Shown here one piece after another: positions 26,117 to 35,274 of a DNA stretch of 56,386 nucleotides. This DNA comes from Nitrobacter sp. 62-23. Its GTDB lineage: Bacteria; Pseudomonadota; Alphaproteobacteria; Rhizobiales; Xanthobacteraceae. The notes beneath the pieces are model-generated. The model was given only the letters and a program-made list of their open reading frames with translations. It was not told the DNA's origin and did not search any database. The stretch covers positions 13,500 through 69,885 of the forward strand of contig NZ_MKSM01000003.1 in assembly GCF_001897285.1 (NCBI RefSeq), written 5' to 3'. A program made the position numbers and the translations under genes. The stretch's first letter is position 1. Each line of letters starts with the position of its first letter.

Positions 26117-26406
26117 GGTTACTCACTCGACGCAACTTAACTACAAAATTGACTAAACACGCCCTGAGTAAACAAGCCTTTAACCGTGACACGCCGCCGC
26201 CTTGAAAATTAATGTCGCTGGAACAATGTGTTGCGGCGGTGAATGAATCAGCACCCGATCGGTGGGCCAGTACCACCTTCCGAAGTTCGTGGGGGCACAA
26301 CACCCGCCTTCAATGAACTTCAGGAAACGACGGGTGCTCGCAACTTTATGCTTGTAGCCCCGCTCTCGATTGAAATTCCTGAAGACAAACCCGCTGCAAT
26401 AATATC

Positions 26407-27060
26407 CTAAAGCTCGCGGGCGATGCCGGGCAGCGCCGGCACGAAGCGCACGTCGATCAGCTCCTTGCGAGCGAGTCCGGCGGTGGTGCGCCGGAGAAGT
26501 ATCAGCGTCTGCCGTCCGTTGTGCGGTCCGACCGGCGCGATCAGAAGCCCGCCGGGCTCGATCCGGGCTATCAGCCCGTCGGGAATCCGCTCCATCGCCG
26601 CCGTCACCAGAATGCGGTCGAACTGTCCCGCTTCGGCAGGAATGTCGAAGCCGTCGCCCAGCATGACCTCGACGTTGTCGCAACCGAGTTGCTCCAGTCG
26701 GGCGCGAGCGCGATCGGCAAGCTCGCGAAATCGCTCGATGGTCACGACCTCGCGACATAGGCGCGACAGGATCGCGGCCTGATAGCCCGAGCCCGTGCCG
26801 ATCTCCAGCACGCGGCTGTCGTCGCGCAATTCCAGCCGCTCCGTCATATAGGCAACCACGAAGGGCTGGCTGATGGTCTGGCCGCAGGCGATGCCGAGCG
26901 CGGTGTCGCACCAAGCGTCGCCGCGATCGCTCTCCTCCACGAAGACATCGCGCGGAACGCTGTCCATCGCGCGCAGCACACGCTGGTCGCTGATGCCGCG
27001 TCGCCGCAAGGTGAGCTGAAACATCATCTTTTCAGGCGGCAGGCGATTGTCGGGGGGCAT
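26407..27060 (-). CDS. pcm: Protein-L-isoaspartate O-methyltransferase
   Basis: A 217-residue SAM-dependent repair enzyme for isoaspartyl residues. [28 protein letters not shown], the SAM motif [15 protein letters not shown] and [13 protein letters not shown] are characteristic. It belongs to the surE-pcm-nlpD core block. The receiver gene interrupts it on the opposite strand. A second, more diverged family member is at 33.9 kb. Confidence 0.96.
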   Translation of the reverse strand: MPPDNRLPPEKMMFQLTLRRRGISDQRVLRAMDSVPRDVFVEESDRGDAWCDTALGIACGQTISQPFVVAYMTERLELRDDSRVLEIGTGSGYQAAILSRLCREVVTIERFRELADRARARLEQLGCDNVEVMLGDGFDIPAEAGQFDRILVTAAMERIPDGLIARIEPGGLLIAPVGPHNGRQTLILLRRTTAGLARKELIDVRFVPALPGIAREL

Positions 27061-27358
27061 GGGCGGGATCTCGAGCGCTGGCGTCTGGTCACAGCGGATA
27101 TCAAGATATGTTGATGCAATCTGCCCGGATCATCCGCCGGGTCAATCCGGACTTTCAAAATTTTTGTTCCCCGTCCGGAACGGGGCGGCTCTGCCCGTCC
27201 CTCCGGAGATGCCGGGAGCCTCAAAATTACGCCCAAAGTAGCTGCAATTCGACCCCGCAATACCTTATCATGCGCTCGCCGCGGCAGCGGCACGCATTGC
27301 CTTGGTCGGCGTAATTTGCGACCCTGTATTGGAAATGGGCAAGGGATCAGTCTCCTCC

Positions 27359-27748
27359 ATGGCGCCAATCAAACCGCCCGGTGGCTCGGTATTCCTCGTC
27401 GAGGACGAGGTCATGATCCGCATGATGGTTGCGGACATGCTGGAAGAGCTTGGCTACAGCATCGCCGCGGAATCCGGCGATATCGACCAAGCGCTCATGC
27501 TCGCGCAGACCACTGACTTCGACATCGCAATCCTCGACGTCAACGTCAACGGCAAGCTGATTTCCCCTGTGGCCGACGCGATCGAAGAACGCAACCGACC
27601 TTTCATTTTCGCAACCGGCTACGGGACACAGGGCCTGCCGCCGGAATATCGCGACCGCCCGGCGTTGCAGAAACCATTCCAGATGGAAAACCTCGCCGTC
27701 ATGATCGAGAGCACACTCAACCGCAGCGCCACGGCCGAGCGCAGCTAG
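27359..27748 (+). CDS. Single-domain response regulator (receiver) protein
   Basis: A 129-residue CheY-like receiver with no output domain. VFLVEDEVMIRMMVADMLEE holds the acidic pocket, AILDVNVNGK the phospho-acceptor Asp and FATGYGTQGL the conserved Thr region; the KPF motif is also present. The chosen ATG 27359 lies close to the domain start, but upstream in-frame codons at 27335 and 27302 are possible. No cognate histidine kinase is adjacent. It sits between pcm and surE on the opposite strand. Confidence 0.85.
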   Translation: MAPIKPPGGSVFLVEDEVMIRMMVADMLEELGYSIAAESGDIDQALMLAQTTDFDIAILDVNVNGKLISPVADAIEERNRPFIFATGYGTQGLPPEYRDRPALQKPFQMENLAVMIESTLNRSATAERS

Positions 27749-27786
27749 GCAGCGCGGTCACCCGCTCCCCAGCGTGACAGCGCGTC

Positions 27787-28554
27787 CTACTTCAAGGCCG
27801 TCGTCAGAACCTTGAGGAACACATCGTCGGTGCGATCCAGCCGCAACGGCGTCACCGAGACACATCGCGACGCGATCGCCGCGAGATCGGTCCCTGCCGC
27901 CGGGGTATCCGCGGCGTCGGCCTTCTCGAATCCGATCCAGAAATACGGGTTGCCGCGGCCGTCGCGGCGTTCAACGATCTTGAGAAAGCCGAGATTGCGC
28001 TTGCCCATCCGCGTCACCAGCACCCCCGCCACATCCTGCGGCGCGCAGGCCGGAAAATTGACATTGACCACCGTGTTTTTGGGAATGCCGGCGTCGATCA
28101 CCTTGCGCAGAATCTGCGGCCCGAACGTGAGCGCGGTTTCCCATACCGGCCTGTCGCCGGTCTCCATGCTGAATTCCTGCGACAGCGCGAACGACGGCAG
28201 TCCAAGCATCGTGCCCTCAAGCGCGCCCGCGATGGTGCCGGAATAAACCACGTCCTCAGCGACGTTGCGGCCCCGATTGACACCGGACAGCACGAGATCG
28301 GGCCCCTTTTTACCGAGAATGTGCCGCGATCCCATGATCACGCAATCGGTCGGCGTGCCCTTCACCGCGAAATGGCGCGGTCCGATTTCGCGCAGCCGCA
28401 GCGGATCGTTGAGCGACAGCGAATGCGAGACGCCGGACTGATCGTGCTCCGGCGCGACTACCCAGACATCGTCCGACAGCTCATTTGCGATCTGCTCGAT
28501 GATCTCAAGGCCCGGCGCGTTGATGCCGTCGTCGTTAGTACAGAGGATTCGCAT
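27787..28554 (-). CDS. surE: 5'/3'-nucleotidase SurE
   Basis: A 255-residue metal-dependent nucleoside monophosphatase. It starts [20 protein letters not shown] (metal-binding Asp8/Asp9) and contains [37 protein letters not shown] and VVNVNFPA. It belongs to the surE-pcm-nlpD block of the stress and stationary phase. A chloride channel gene lies between it and serS upstream, with the divergent short peptide gene in the gap. Confidence 0.97.
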   Translation of the reverse strand: MRILCTNDDGINAPGLEIIEQIANELSDDVWVVAPEHDQSGVSHSLSLNDPLRLREIGPRHFAVKGTPTDCVIMGSRHILGKKGPDLVLSGVNRGRNVAEDVVYSGTIAGALEGTMLGLPSFALSQEFSMETGDRPVWETALTFGPQILRKVIDAGIPKNTVVNVNFPACAPQDVAGVLVTRMGKRNLGFLKIVERRDGRGNPYFWIGFEKADAADTPAAGTDLAAIASRCVSVTPLRLDRTDDVFLKVLTTALK

Positions 28555-28777
28555 TCGTGAGGTTGCCTTTTCCGGCCTTTGATCCCCGAGTTGGTATCAA
28601 AGTTGCCGCACCGGGTGAGGAGCTTCGGAATCCGGACGCGAGCGCCGTTCGGACACCTCTTATCCGGCCCGGCCAAACCTTGCAAACCTGACTTTCCACC
28701 CTGGCCTGCGGACTTTTACGACGAGCGTGATGCATCTCACATCATCCTCAAACCGGAGCGTGTACCCCTGATGCGAC

Positions 28778-28795
28778 GCCGGGACTCCTCCCGGC
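28778..28795 (+). promoter_or_regulatory. Hairpin in the leader of the short-peptide gene
   Basis: GCCGGGA, loop CTCC, TCCCGGC: a 7-bp stem ending 20 bases before the ATG. The CTCC loop can pair with the GGAG of the Shine-Dalgarno sequence (28805-28808). A regulatory role is inference. Confidence 0.35.
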
Positions 28796-28814
28796 TCGAC
28801 GACAGGAGTGAGAC

Positions 28815-29015
28815 ATGCATAGCGACATAAGAGAGCTGACCGCAGGCGAACTCAAGGAAGTCGGCGGCGGCGAGATCACCGTCGTCGCCGACAAGGATTA
28901 TTTCGGGATCGAGGTGTCCTTCGGCAAATACGGCGTCGCAGTCTGGGTCACCGGCGGCTCGGTCTGTGGTCAGATCAAAACGCCATCTCATATCGGCGGA
29001 ACGTGCATTCCCTGA
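28815..29015 (+). CDS. Small peptide with double-glycine-type leader
   Basis: A 66-residue peptide preceded by a good Shine-Dalgarno sequence (AGGAG, 6 bases before the ATG). The N-terminus MHSDIRELTAGELKEVGGGE matches the pattern of bacteriocin or bacteriocin-like leaders cleaved after GG by C39 peptidase ABC exporters: hydrophobic residues spaced before, then EVGGG. The core (about 45 residues) has two Cys (SVCGQI, GTCIP) that could form a disulphide, and is Val/Gly-rich. No transporter, immunity gene or C39 protease is nearby, so it is an orphan. It could instead be a normal small hypothetical protein. It lies between surE and a CLC gene. Confidence 0.7.
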   Translation: MHSDIRELTAGELKEVGGGEITVVADKDYFGIEVSFGKYGVAVWVTGGSVCGQIKTPSHIGGTCIP

Positions 29016-29022
29016 TCTCCGA

Positions 29023-29045
29023 GGGCGGCGTCACACGCGCCGCCC
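29023..29045. terminator. GC hairpin between convergent peptide gene and clc
   Basis: GGGCGGCG, loop TCACACG, CGCCGCCC, just after the peptide stop. There is no T-tract, so it is a weak terminator candidate. Confidence 0.4.
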
Positions 29046-29059
29046 GCACCAGTCTGCCC

Positions 29060-30391
29060 TCACTGCGCGTTTCCGGACGCACAAGCGTTGTCCGCGCGGG
29101 CGCGTTGCAAGAACCCCTTGGCCAGCGCGTGGTAGACGCCTTCCTTGCAGACCAGCCGCGAGCTGCCATAGGCAATCAGCGCTGCCGCCATCAGCGGCAC
29201 CACCATGGCGTGATTATCGGTCATTTCCGTCACGATCACGAAGGCGGTGATCGGCGCCTGCACGACGCCCGCGAAATACGACACCATGCCGAGCAGCAGG
29301 ATTGCACCCATCGGCGTGCCCGGGAAAAAATGAGCCACGTTGGATCCGAGGCCCGCGCCCGCCGCGAGCGAGGGCGAAAAGATCCCGCCGGGAATGCCGC
29401 TCACAGTGGAAAACAGGGTTGCAAGCAGTTTCAGCACCCCGAAACTCTCGGGCAGCGGCGCTTCGCTCTCCAGCGCGTGTTTCACCTGCGCATAGCCTGT
29501 GCCGTAGATCGTGTCGCCGGACAGGTATCCGCACACGGCGACGCCAAGCCCGCACGCAAAAGCAAATGCAAGCGGATGGCGCTTGATGAGCAAGCCGAGC
29601 CGCCCCGGAAGCCCGAACGCCACCAGGATCACAAGACGGCTAAACAATCCGCCAGCAAGGCCGCCGACGACGCCGCAGATCGGCACCGCCAGCCAGTCGA
29701 CGCCGTTGCCGAGCGTGGTCGCGGTGTGGCCGAAGTAGGCGTAATTTCCGACCAGCGCCAGCGATGTCAGCCCGGCAGCGATTACGGTGCCGATGATCAG
29801 GCCGCTGGTGCGCACCTCGAAGGCGCGGCTCATTTCCTCGATGCCGAAGACGATCCCCGCAAGCGGCGTGTTGAAGGCCGCAGCGACGCCTGCGGCCGCT
29901 CCCGCAAGGATCAATCCGGGCTGGCGGCGCGGCGACATCCGCCCGATCGCGAACATGATGGACGCGCCGATCTGCACCGTAGGCCCCTCGCGCCCCACCG
30001 ATGCACCGCAGAGCAGCCCCAGTACGGTGAGAAGGATTTTCCCGACGCCGATACGAAACGAGACCAGCCGGCCGCGCGCCTCATGGTCGCCGAGCTGACG
30101 CGCCGCGATGGCCTGCGGAATGCCGCTGCCTTGCGAGTTCGGAAAGAACCGCAAGGTGAGAAACACCGACAGCACAAATCCGAGCGGGGTGACGACGAAG
30201 GACGCGTAGCGCCATTTTTCGAGCAGGCGCGCGAACAGAAACTGGGCGAGGTCGGAGGCCTGCGTCAGTCCCACCGCCGCCGCGCCGACGGCAACACCGC
30301 CCGCGACGAAAATGACCCGCCGCTGCCACCGGGTCGAGATGACCCGGACCGATCGCAATTGCCGTTCGGTGAGGTGCGGCCTCTGCATCAT
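29060..30391 (-). CDS. CLC family chloride channel / transporter
   Basis: A 443-residue protein with the CLC filter signatures: [26 protein letters not shown] and [16 protein letters not shown], and about ten helices. In the [10 protein letters not shown] motif the gating Glu is present, suggesting H+/Cl- exchange in the ClcA manner. It overlaps the serS stop by 4 bp (ATGA at 30388-30391), so translation is coupled. No CBS domain is present. It is an unusual guest in the serS-surE block. Confidence 0.95.
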   Translation of the reverse strand: MMQRPHLTERQLRSVRVISTRWQRRVIFVAGGVAVGAAAVGLTQASDLAQFLFARLLEKWRYASFVVTPLGFVLSVFLTLRFFPNSQGSGIPQAIAARQLGDHEARGRLVSFRIGVGKILLTVLGLLCGASVGREGPTVQIGASIMFAIGRMSPRRQPGLILAGAAAGVAAAFNTPLAGIVFGIEEMSRAFEVRTSGLIIGTVIAAGLTSLALVGNYAYFGHTATTLGNGVDWLAVPICGVVGGLAGGLFSRLVILVAFGLPGRLGLLIKRHPLAFAFACGLGVAVCGYLSGDTIYGTGYAQVKHALESEAPLPESFGVLKLLATLFSTVSGIPGGIFSPSLAAGAGLGSNVAHFFPGTPMGAILLLGMVSYFAGVVQAPITAFVIVTEMTDNHAMVVPLMAAALIAYGSSRLVCKEGVYHALAKGFLQRARADNACASGNAQ

Positions 30392-31845
30392 CCCTCGCGG
30401 CCGATCGCCTTGCGGCCGCCCATGTAAGGCTGCAGCACGTCAGGCACGGCGATGGAGCCGTCGGCCTGCTGGTAGGTCTCCATCACCGCGATCAGCGCGC
30501 GGCCGACCGCGGTGCCGGAGCCGTTCAGCGTATGCACGAAGCGCGGCTTGCCGTCGCTTGCCCGATAGCGGGCGTCCATGCGTCGCGCCTGGAAATCGCC
30601 GCATACCGAGCAGGACGAAATCTCGCGATAGGCGCCCCCCTCACCTTGCCCCGGCATCCAGACCTCGATGTCGTAGGTCTTCTGCGAGGCAAAGCCCATG
30701 TCGCCGGTGCACAGCGTCATCACGCGGTAATGCAGGCCGAGCCGGCGCAGCACCTCCTCGGCACAGGACAACATGCGCTCGTGTTCGTCTTTTGATGCTT
30801 CCGGCGTCGTGATCGACACCAGTTCGACTTTGCTGAACTGATGCTGACGGATCATGCCGCGGGTATCGCGCCCCGCAGCGCCAGCTTCGGCGCGGAAACA
30901 CGGCGTCAGCGCGGTGAAGCGTAGCGGCAGTTCTTTTTCGTCGAGAATGGAGTCGCGGACGAGATTTGTGAGCGGGACTTCGGCGGTGGGGATGAGCCAT
31001 TTACGGGAACTTAGCTCAAGCCGCCTCTGAGCTATAACGCCCGCAAAACGAAGCGCTTTTGCTACTACTCGTGTAGTCGGGCTTTTAGAGTTTGGTGAGA
31101 ATTTTTCCTGATGACCGATCAGTCTTTCTCTGAATTTTCGATACTCAGCCAAAGCCATTTTGGTTGGTTCGGCTCCAAGAACTGAAAACTGATCCTCCCG
31201 AAACTTCGGCAATTGCGCCGTGCCGAACATCGCATCGTTGCGCACCAGGAGCGGCGGATTGACTTCGGTGTAGCCGTGCTCGCCGGTGTGGACGTCGAGA
31301 AAGAACTGACCGATGGCGCGTTCGAGCCGCGCCAGCCCCCGCTTCAGCACGACGAAGCGCGCGCCTGACAGTTTCGCCGCCGCCTCGAAATCCATGTCGC
31401 CGAGCGCGCCGCCGAGATCGTCATGCGGCTTCGGCGCAAAGGCATAGTCGCGCTTCTTGCCGAAGATATGATGCTGCACGTTGCCATGCTCGTCGGCACC
31501 CTCGGGCACGTCGTCGAGTGGCAGGTTTGGAATCTCGGCCAGCGCCTTTTTCAACTCCTCGTCCGCCGTCTTCGCCGCCGCTTCCATGTCGGGCATGGTG
31601 GTCTTGAGTTCGGCGACCTCGGCCATCAGCTTCGCGGCGCGCGCCTCGTCTTTCGCCTTCTTGGCCTCGCCGATCTCTTTCGATGCCGCATTGCGCCGCG
31701 CCTGCGCCTGTTCGGACGCGAGAATGGCCGCGCGGCGCTTCTCGTCGATCGCGAGCAGCGACGCTGCCAAGGGCTCAAGTCCCCGCCGTTTCAGCGCGGC
31801 ATCGAATGCTTGCGGGTTATCGCGGATCGCCTTGATGTCGTGCAT
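30388..31845 (-). CDS. serS: Serine-tRNA ligase with ~60-residue in-frame insertion
   Basis: A 485-residue class II synthetase. The N-terminal coiled coil covers about 30-100 ([20 protein letters not shown]). Motif 1 region is TEVNPPLL near 193, the serine-binding TAEVPLTN about 288-295, motif 2 [20 protein letters not shown] and motif 3 [16 protein letters not shown]. Residues about 221-282, between KFREDQF and WLIPTAEV, have no counterpart in the family, where only a few residues are usual. The inserted DNA (31000-31185) is less GC-rich. Catalytic motifs are all retained, so the enzyme is probably active. The ordinary family length would be about 425-430. Confidence 0.95.
   Translation of the reverse strand: MHDIKAIRDNPQAFDAALKRRGLEPLAASLLAIDEKRRAAILASEQAQARRNAASKEIGEAKKAKDEARAAKLMAEVAELKTTMPDMEAAAKTADEELKKALAEIPNLPLDDVPEGADEHGNVQHHIFGKKRDYAFAPKPHDDLGGALGDMDFEAAAKLSGARFVVLKRGLARLERAIGQFFLDVHTGEHGYTEVNPPLLVRNDAMFGTAQLPKFREDQFSVLGAEPTKMALAEYRKFRERLIGHQEKFSPNSKSPTTRVVAKALRFAGVIAQRRLELSSRKWLIPTAEVPLTNLVRDSILDEKELPLRFTALTPCFRAEAGAAGRDTRGMIRQHQFSKVELVSITTPEASKDEHERMLSCAEEVLRRLGLHYRVMTLCTGDMGFASQKTYDIEVWMPGQGEGGAYREISSCSVCGDFQARRMDARYRASDGKPRFVHTLNGSGTAVGRALIAVMETYQQADGSIAVPDVLQPYMGGRKAIGREG
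31000..31185 (-). other. Low-GC in-frame insertion inside serS
   Basis: This encodes residues about 221-282 of SerS (from [10 protein letters not shown] to ELSSRK), rich in Arg, Lys and Ala. A hand count of 31081-31140 gives 23 G/C of 60 (38 %), against a higher GC in the flanks. No clear terminal inverted repeats or target duplication was seen; AGCTCA/TGAGCT inverted elements lie near one end. It may be a coding selfish element or a captured fragment. Confidence 0.7.
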
Positions 31846-32003
31846 GAAAGTCAGTCCAAAAGAGAATAAGCGGCGAGAGCAGCGGCATCATGTCCGCGAA
31901 AGCGGGCATCCAGTAACCCGAATGGCCGGAATTGGAAACCGTTGGCAAACGATGACGACGGGAATCGGGGAGATGATAGCAGATGAGTCCGGCTGGGCGG
32001 CCC

Positions 32004-32813
32004 CTACTCCGCCGGGTTTCCCGCCGGCGGCGAGGTGGCCGTCGCGCCGGCCGCCTTGGCGGCTTTTTTCTCGACCATGCCGACGGCGATGATCGAGCCC
32101 TCGTAGAGCAGGAGCAGCGGCAGCGCCAGCGAGGTCTGGCTCAGCACGTCGGGCGGCGTCAGCACCGCCGCGATGACGAAGGCGGCGACGATGAAATAGC
32201 GGCGCTTGTCGCGCAGCATCTTCGAGGTGACGACGCCGATCCGCCCGAGCAGCGTCAGGATCACTGGCAGCTGGAAGGCGATGCCGAAGGCGAAGATCAG
32301 CGACATCGTCAGCGACAGGAATTCGCCGACCTTGGGCAGCAGCTGGATTTGCGCGGTTTCGGGGCCCGACACCTGCTGCATGCCGAGCGAGAAGCGCACG
32401 ATCATCGGCAGCACCACGAAATAGACCACCAGTGCGCCGAGCACGAAGAAAACCGGCGTGGCGATCAGGTACGGCAGGAACGCCTTACGCTCATGTTTGT
32501 AGAGACCCGGCGCCACGAATTTGTAGATCTGCGTCGCCACGATCGGAAACGAGATAAAGCCCGCGCCGAACAGCGCGAGCTTTAACTGGGTGATGAAGTA
32601 TTCGAGCAGCGCGGTGTAGATGAATTTCGAATTCTCCGGCCCCGCGACCCAGACGAACGGCCATATCAGGATGTTGTAGATCTGCTTGGCGAAGAAGAAA
32701 CAGAAAATGAAAGCGATGCCGAAGCCGACCAGCGCCTTGATCAGCCGCGAGCGCAGCTCGATCAGGTGATCCATCAGCGGGGCCTTGCTGGCCTCGATGT
32801 CTTCGGCGCTCAT
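32004..32813 (-). CDS. tatC: Sec-independent protein translocase TatC
   Basis: A 269-residue multi-spanning core of the twin-arginine translocase that binds RR signal peptides. [20 protein letters not shown] is the conserved N-terminal motif, with [31 protein letters not shown] and [20 protein letters not shown]. Six membrane segments are visible and an Ala/Gly/Pro-rich tail ends the protein. It overlaps tatB by 4 bp (32810-32813). serS is 158 bp downstream. Confidence 0.98.
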   Translation of the reverse strand: MSAEDIEASKAPLMDHLIELRSRLIKALVGFGIAFIFCFFFAKQIYNILIWPFVWVAGPENSKFIYTALLEYFITQLKLALFGAGFISFPIVATQIYKFVAPGLYKHERKAFLPYLIATPVFFVLGALVVYFVVLPMIVRFSLGMQQVSGPETAQIQLLPKVGEFLSLTMSLIFAFGIAFQLPVILTLLGRIGVVTSKMLRDKRRYFIVAAFVIAAVLTPPDVLSQTSLALPLLLLYEGSIIAVGMVEKKAAKAAGATATSPPAGNPAE

Positions 32814-33331
32814 GACGCTTTGACGTCCTTGACCGCTTCGTCGTTACCGGCCTCATGCGGCGTCTCATGCCGGACCGGCTCTGGCCTGGCAGGAACGCTC
32901 TGAAAATTGCGCGTGATCGCCAACGGCTCGGATGGAGGCGCCACGGCATCGGCTGTCGTAGAAGGCTCAGGCGTCGCAGCCTCCGGCATTGCCGCTGCGC
33001 TTGCGGAAGCGCCATCGACGGATGGGGCAGGCTTATCAAAATCCTCAAGCCTCGGCGGCTCGCCGAGCGTTTCCGTCAGCCTGGTCATCAGCTTGCCGCT
33101 GGTTAGTCCGCTGGTGGCGTCCCGCACCTCGTCGAAGGATTTTTTCAGGTCGGCCATTTCGGCCTCGCGCATCGCTTCGTTGAACTGGCCCTGGAATTCG
33201 GCGGCCATCCTGCGCGCCTTGCCCATCCACTGTCCGATCGTGCGCAACACCCCGGGCAGTTCCTTCGGGCCGATGGCGATCAGCGCGACGACCGCGATGA
33301 CGACCAGTTCACTCCACCCGATGTCGAACAT
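32810..33331 (-). CDS. tatB: Sec-independent protein translocase TatB
   Basis: A 173-residue Tat receptor-complex component. The single-pass start [20 protein letters not shown] is followed by [20 protein letters not shown] and an amphipathic helix ([20 protein letters not shown]). The Pro/Ala/Ser-rich C-terminus is variable. It lies between tatA and tatC in the same direction, with a 4-bp overlap with tatC. Confidence 0.97.
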   Translation of the reverse strand: MFDIGWSELVVIAVVALIAIGPKELPGVLRTIGQWMGKARRMAAEFQGQFNEAMREAEMADLKKSFDEVRDATSGLTSGKLMTRLTETLGEPPRLEDFDKPAPSVDGASASAAAMPEAATPEPSTTADAVAPPSEPLAITRNFQSVPARPEPVRHETPHEAGNDEAVKDVKAS

Positions 33332-33434
33332 GAAATTTTCCGCTCACGCGAGGGATTAACGCGCGTTGACAGCCCGGCCGCCTCGCAGTCCTCGCATTAT
33401 TGTCGCGGATTCGCGACCTTTCAGCCGTGGCGCG

Positions 33435-33671
33435 TCAGACCGTCTTGCTGCCGACGTCGGACCGGTTCGTGCCGGACGCCTCCGCGTTATGGTCGATCGA
33501 CTTCACGGGCTCGGGCTTTTCCGCAGTGGTCTCATCGTCCTTCATGCCCTTCTTGAAGGCCTTGATGCCCTGCGCGACGTCGCCCATCAGGTCTGAAATC
33601 TTCCCGCGGCCGAACAGCAGCAGGACGATCGCGATCACCACGATCCAGTGCCAGATGCTCAGTGAACCCAT
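33435..33671 (-). CDS. tatA: Sec-independent protein translocase TatA
   Basis: A 78-residue pore-forming Tat subunit. [20 protein letters not shown], then [20 protein letters not shown] is textbook TatA. The ATG at 33671 was chosen for the family start; five upstream residues are possible. It begins the tatABC operon, with tatB 103 bp downstream. Confidence 0.97.
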   Translation of the reverse strand: MGSLSIWHWIVVIAIVLLLFGRGKISDLMGDVAQGIKAFKKGMKDDETTAEKPEPVKSIDHNAEASGTNRSDVGSKTV

Positions 33672-33869
33672 CCTGCAATCCTCCAAAAATCGGCGGCCGG
33701 AGTCCGGCCGAAGTTTATACGGAAGGTAGGCTCAGGGGTCGGCGAAAACAAGGATTTAGGCCCCGGCAGGTTTAAAAGGAGCCCGGTAACGTTATGACTT
33801 TAGTCGATGATGAACGCGGCGGAACATGCAGCGGATTTCGAACAGCCGCGCTCGCTGTGAACCATTCCG

Positions 33870-34532
33870 CTAGAAAACGAAGGCCGGCGGGCGTTCGAGA
33901 CCCGGCAGCACCGGAACGGACGCATCGAACAGAGGTCGGTCGCCGAAATCGGAGTGCGAATGCGTAATGAGCATCGCCCGCGGCGTACTCATGGCGAACA
34001 CCCCGACCAGGCGTCCCTCCTCGCCGAGCTGCCGGTAGAGCAGCTCCGGCGTCACCTCGGTTGCACCCTCCAGGATGATCGCGTCATAAGGTGCGTTGGC
34101 CGGCGCGCCTTCAGGCGCTGCGGCGTTCACGACGCTTACCTGCCCAAAGCCGAGCGTTGCGAGAATGCCGGCCGCTTTCGCCGCCAGGACCTTGTCGCCT
34201 TCGGTCGCCGTCACCCGGCCCGCAAGCTGCGCAACCAGCGCCGCGGTGTAGCCGGTCGCGCAGCCGACCACGAGAATGTTGTCGGTGCTCTTGATGTCGG
34301 CGGCCTGGATCATCTTTGCGACCACCATGGGCTTGATCAAAAACCGCTTCGGCGCACCCTTTTCGCTGACGTCCAGATCGAGATCCATATAAGCCAGCGC
34401 GCGGCGATCCTCCGGAACGAAGACCTCGCGCGGCAGCGCCAGCATCGCGTCGATGATCCTGGAATCGGTGACGTCGGCGGGGCGCACCTGCCCATCAACC
34501 ATATTTCTGCGAGCGGTCGAAAAGTCAGACAT
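33870..34532 (-). CDS. Protein-L-isoaspartate methyltransferase family protein, second copy
   Basis: A 220-residue SAM-dependent methyltransferase of the Pcm superfamily. NMVDGQVRPADVTDSRIIDA is the N-terminal pattern of this subgroup, with LPREVFVPEDRRALAYMDLD, the SAM motif ILVVGCATGYTAALVAQLA and ILEGATEVTPELL in place of VTAA. The last differs from true Pcm, so the acceptor may not be isoaspartate. In related bacteria the gene is close to tolC-type genes. It is monocistronic here. Confidence 0.88.
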   Translation of the reverse strand: MSDFSTARRNMVDGQVRPADVTDSRIIDAMLALPREVFVPEDRRALAYMDLDLDVSEKGAPKRFLIKPMVVAKMIQAADIKSTDNILVVGCATGYTAALVAQLAGRVTATEGDKVLAAKAAGILATLGFGQVSVVNAAAPEGAPANAPYDAIILEGATEVTPELLYRQLGEEGRLVGVFAMSTPRAMLITHSHSDFGDRPLFDASVPVLPGLERPPAFVF

Positions 34533-34790
34533 CGGCGATCCTTGACCCCTGCAAAAGTTCCCCGAGGACTAAGGCACCCCCACGATCGATGCAAGCATTT
34601 GGTGGAACGGACATTGCCCGCCGTAGCATTTTGTCGCAGCGTTTTCCGTCGGTTGCAGATCGTCCGGCGGGTGAAAATTTAGCCCCGCCGCTCTCCCTTT
34701 GGGTAGCGACCCCGGATTGCCCATTTCCCGCTTTGCAAGCGTGGGAGGCTTTGTTATAGGCTGCCCTGCCTGCGATGATGTTTCGCATGT

Positions 34791-34865
34791 TCCCTGGTAG
34801 CTCAGCGGTAGAGCATTCGACTGTTAATCGAATGGTCGCTGGTTCGAATCCAGCCCGGGGAGCCA
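34791..34865 (+). tRNA. tRNA-Asn (GUU)
   Basis: Cloverleaf: acceptor TCCCTGG/CCGGGGA (T-G wobble), D arm GCTC/GAGC, anticodon loop CTGTTAA with anticodon GTT, T arm GCTGG-TTCGAAT-CCAGC, discriminator G and encoded CCA. Confidence 0.97.
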
Positions 34866-34960
34866 TTTAAAGTCAGATGGTTACTTTGTGTGAGCGCCCA
34901 TGAGGCGCTTTTTCGTTGGCGCCTCCATCGAAGGCCCCAATGGGCGCTGCCCCGCTTTAT

Positions 34961-35061
34961 GGCGTTTTCGAGCGAAGCGGACACCGGTTCGTGAGAAAAA
35001 AACGCGTCAAATCAAAATCATAGAGCGCCGTCTCTGATTCCATCAGAAGCGAAAAACTCTA
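34961..35061. repeat. Dispersed intergenic mosaic repeat (RIME-like)
   Basis: Begins GGCGTTTTCGAGCGAAGCGG and ends with CTGATTCCATCAGAAGCGAA, a small hairpin. It shares the CGAGCGAAG..ACCGGTTCG..AAACGCGTCAAATC order with the units at 39.4 and 52.4 kb. Confidence 0.7.
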
Positions 35062-35147
35062 CGCCCCCCGGGTTAGTCTTTCACACCCGCCCGACGACGC
35101 TTTTCTTCCTAACTGCAAGTCCTCACCTGCCTCGACAGAGACCCTTC

Positions 35148-35179
35148 TGTGGATAATCCTGTACACAGCCTGTGGAAAA
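35148..35179. promoter_or_regulatory. Pair of DnaA-box-like sites
   Basis: TGTGGATAA (35148-35156) is the exact complement of the consensus box TTATCCACA. TGTGGAAAA (35171-35179) matches TTTTCCACA, in the same orientation and 23 bp away. An AT-rich segment follows. DnaA binding is inferred. Confidence 0.5.
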
Positions 35180-35274
35180 CTGCTAAAATTACGGCCAATT
35201 TAGCTAACTAAGCTCCTGCAATTAGAACTTTTATTTTTCCTTTGTTGTGTGGTGTCCAGTTGCGTGGTGTCCAA

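Larger units (their letters stand above)
34866..35274. other. Intergenic region after tRNA-Asn
   Basis: 409 bp containing a RIME-like repeat (34961-35061), then two DnaA-box-like sites (35148-35179) followed by an AT-rich stretch up to 35245. No gene is supported. Confidence 0.5.

Noticed and set aside
29003-30427. 474-codon open frame opposite the CLC gene
   Set aside because: Antisense of a clear CLC transporter; low-complexity Arg/His-rich translation.
31000-31060. tRNA-like D-arm (TAGCTCAGAGG..GAGC) inside the serS insertion on the minus strand
   Set aside because: Only a D-arm-like hairpin is present. No anticodon arm or T arm follows, so it is not a tRNA.
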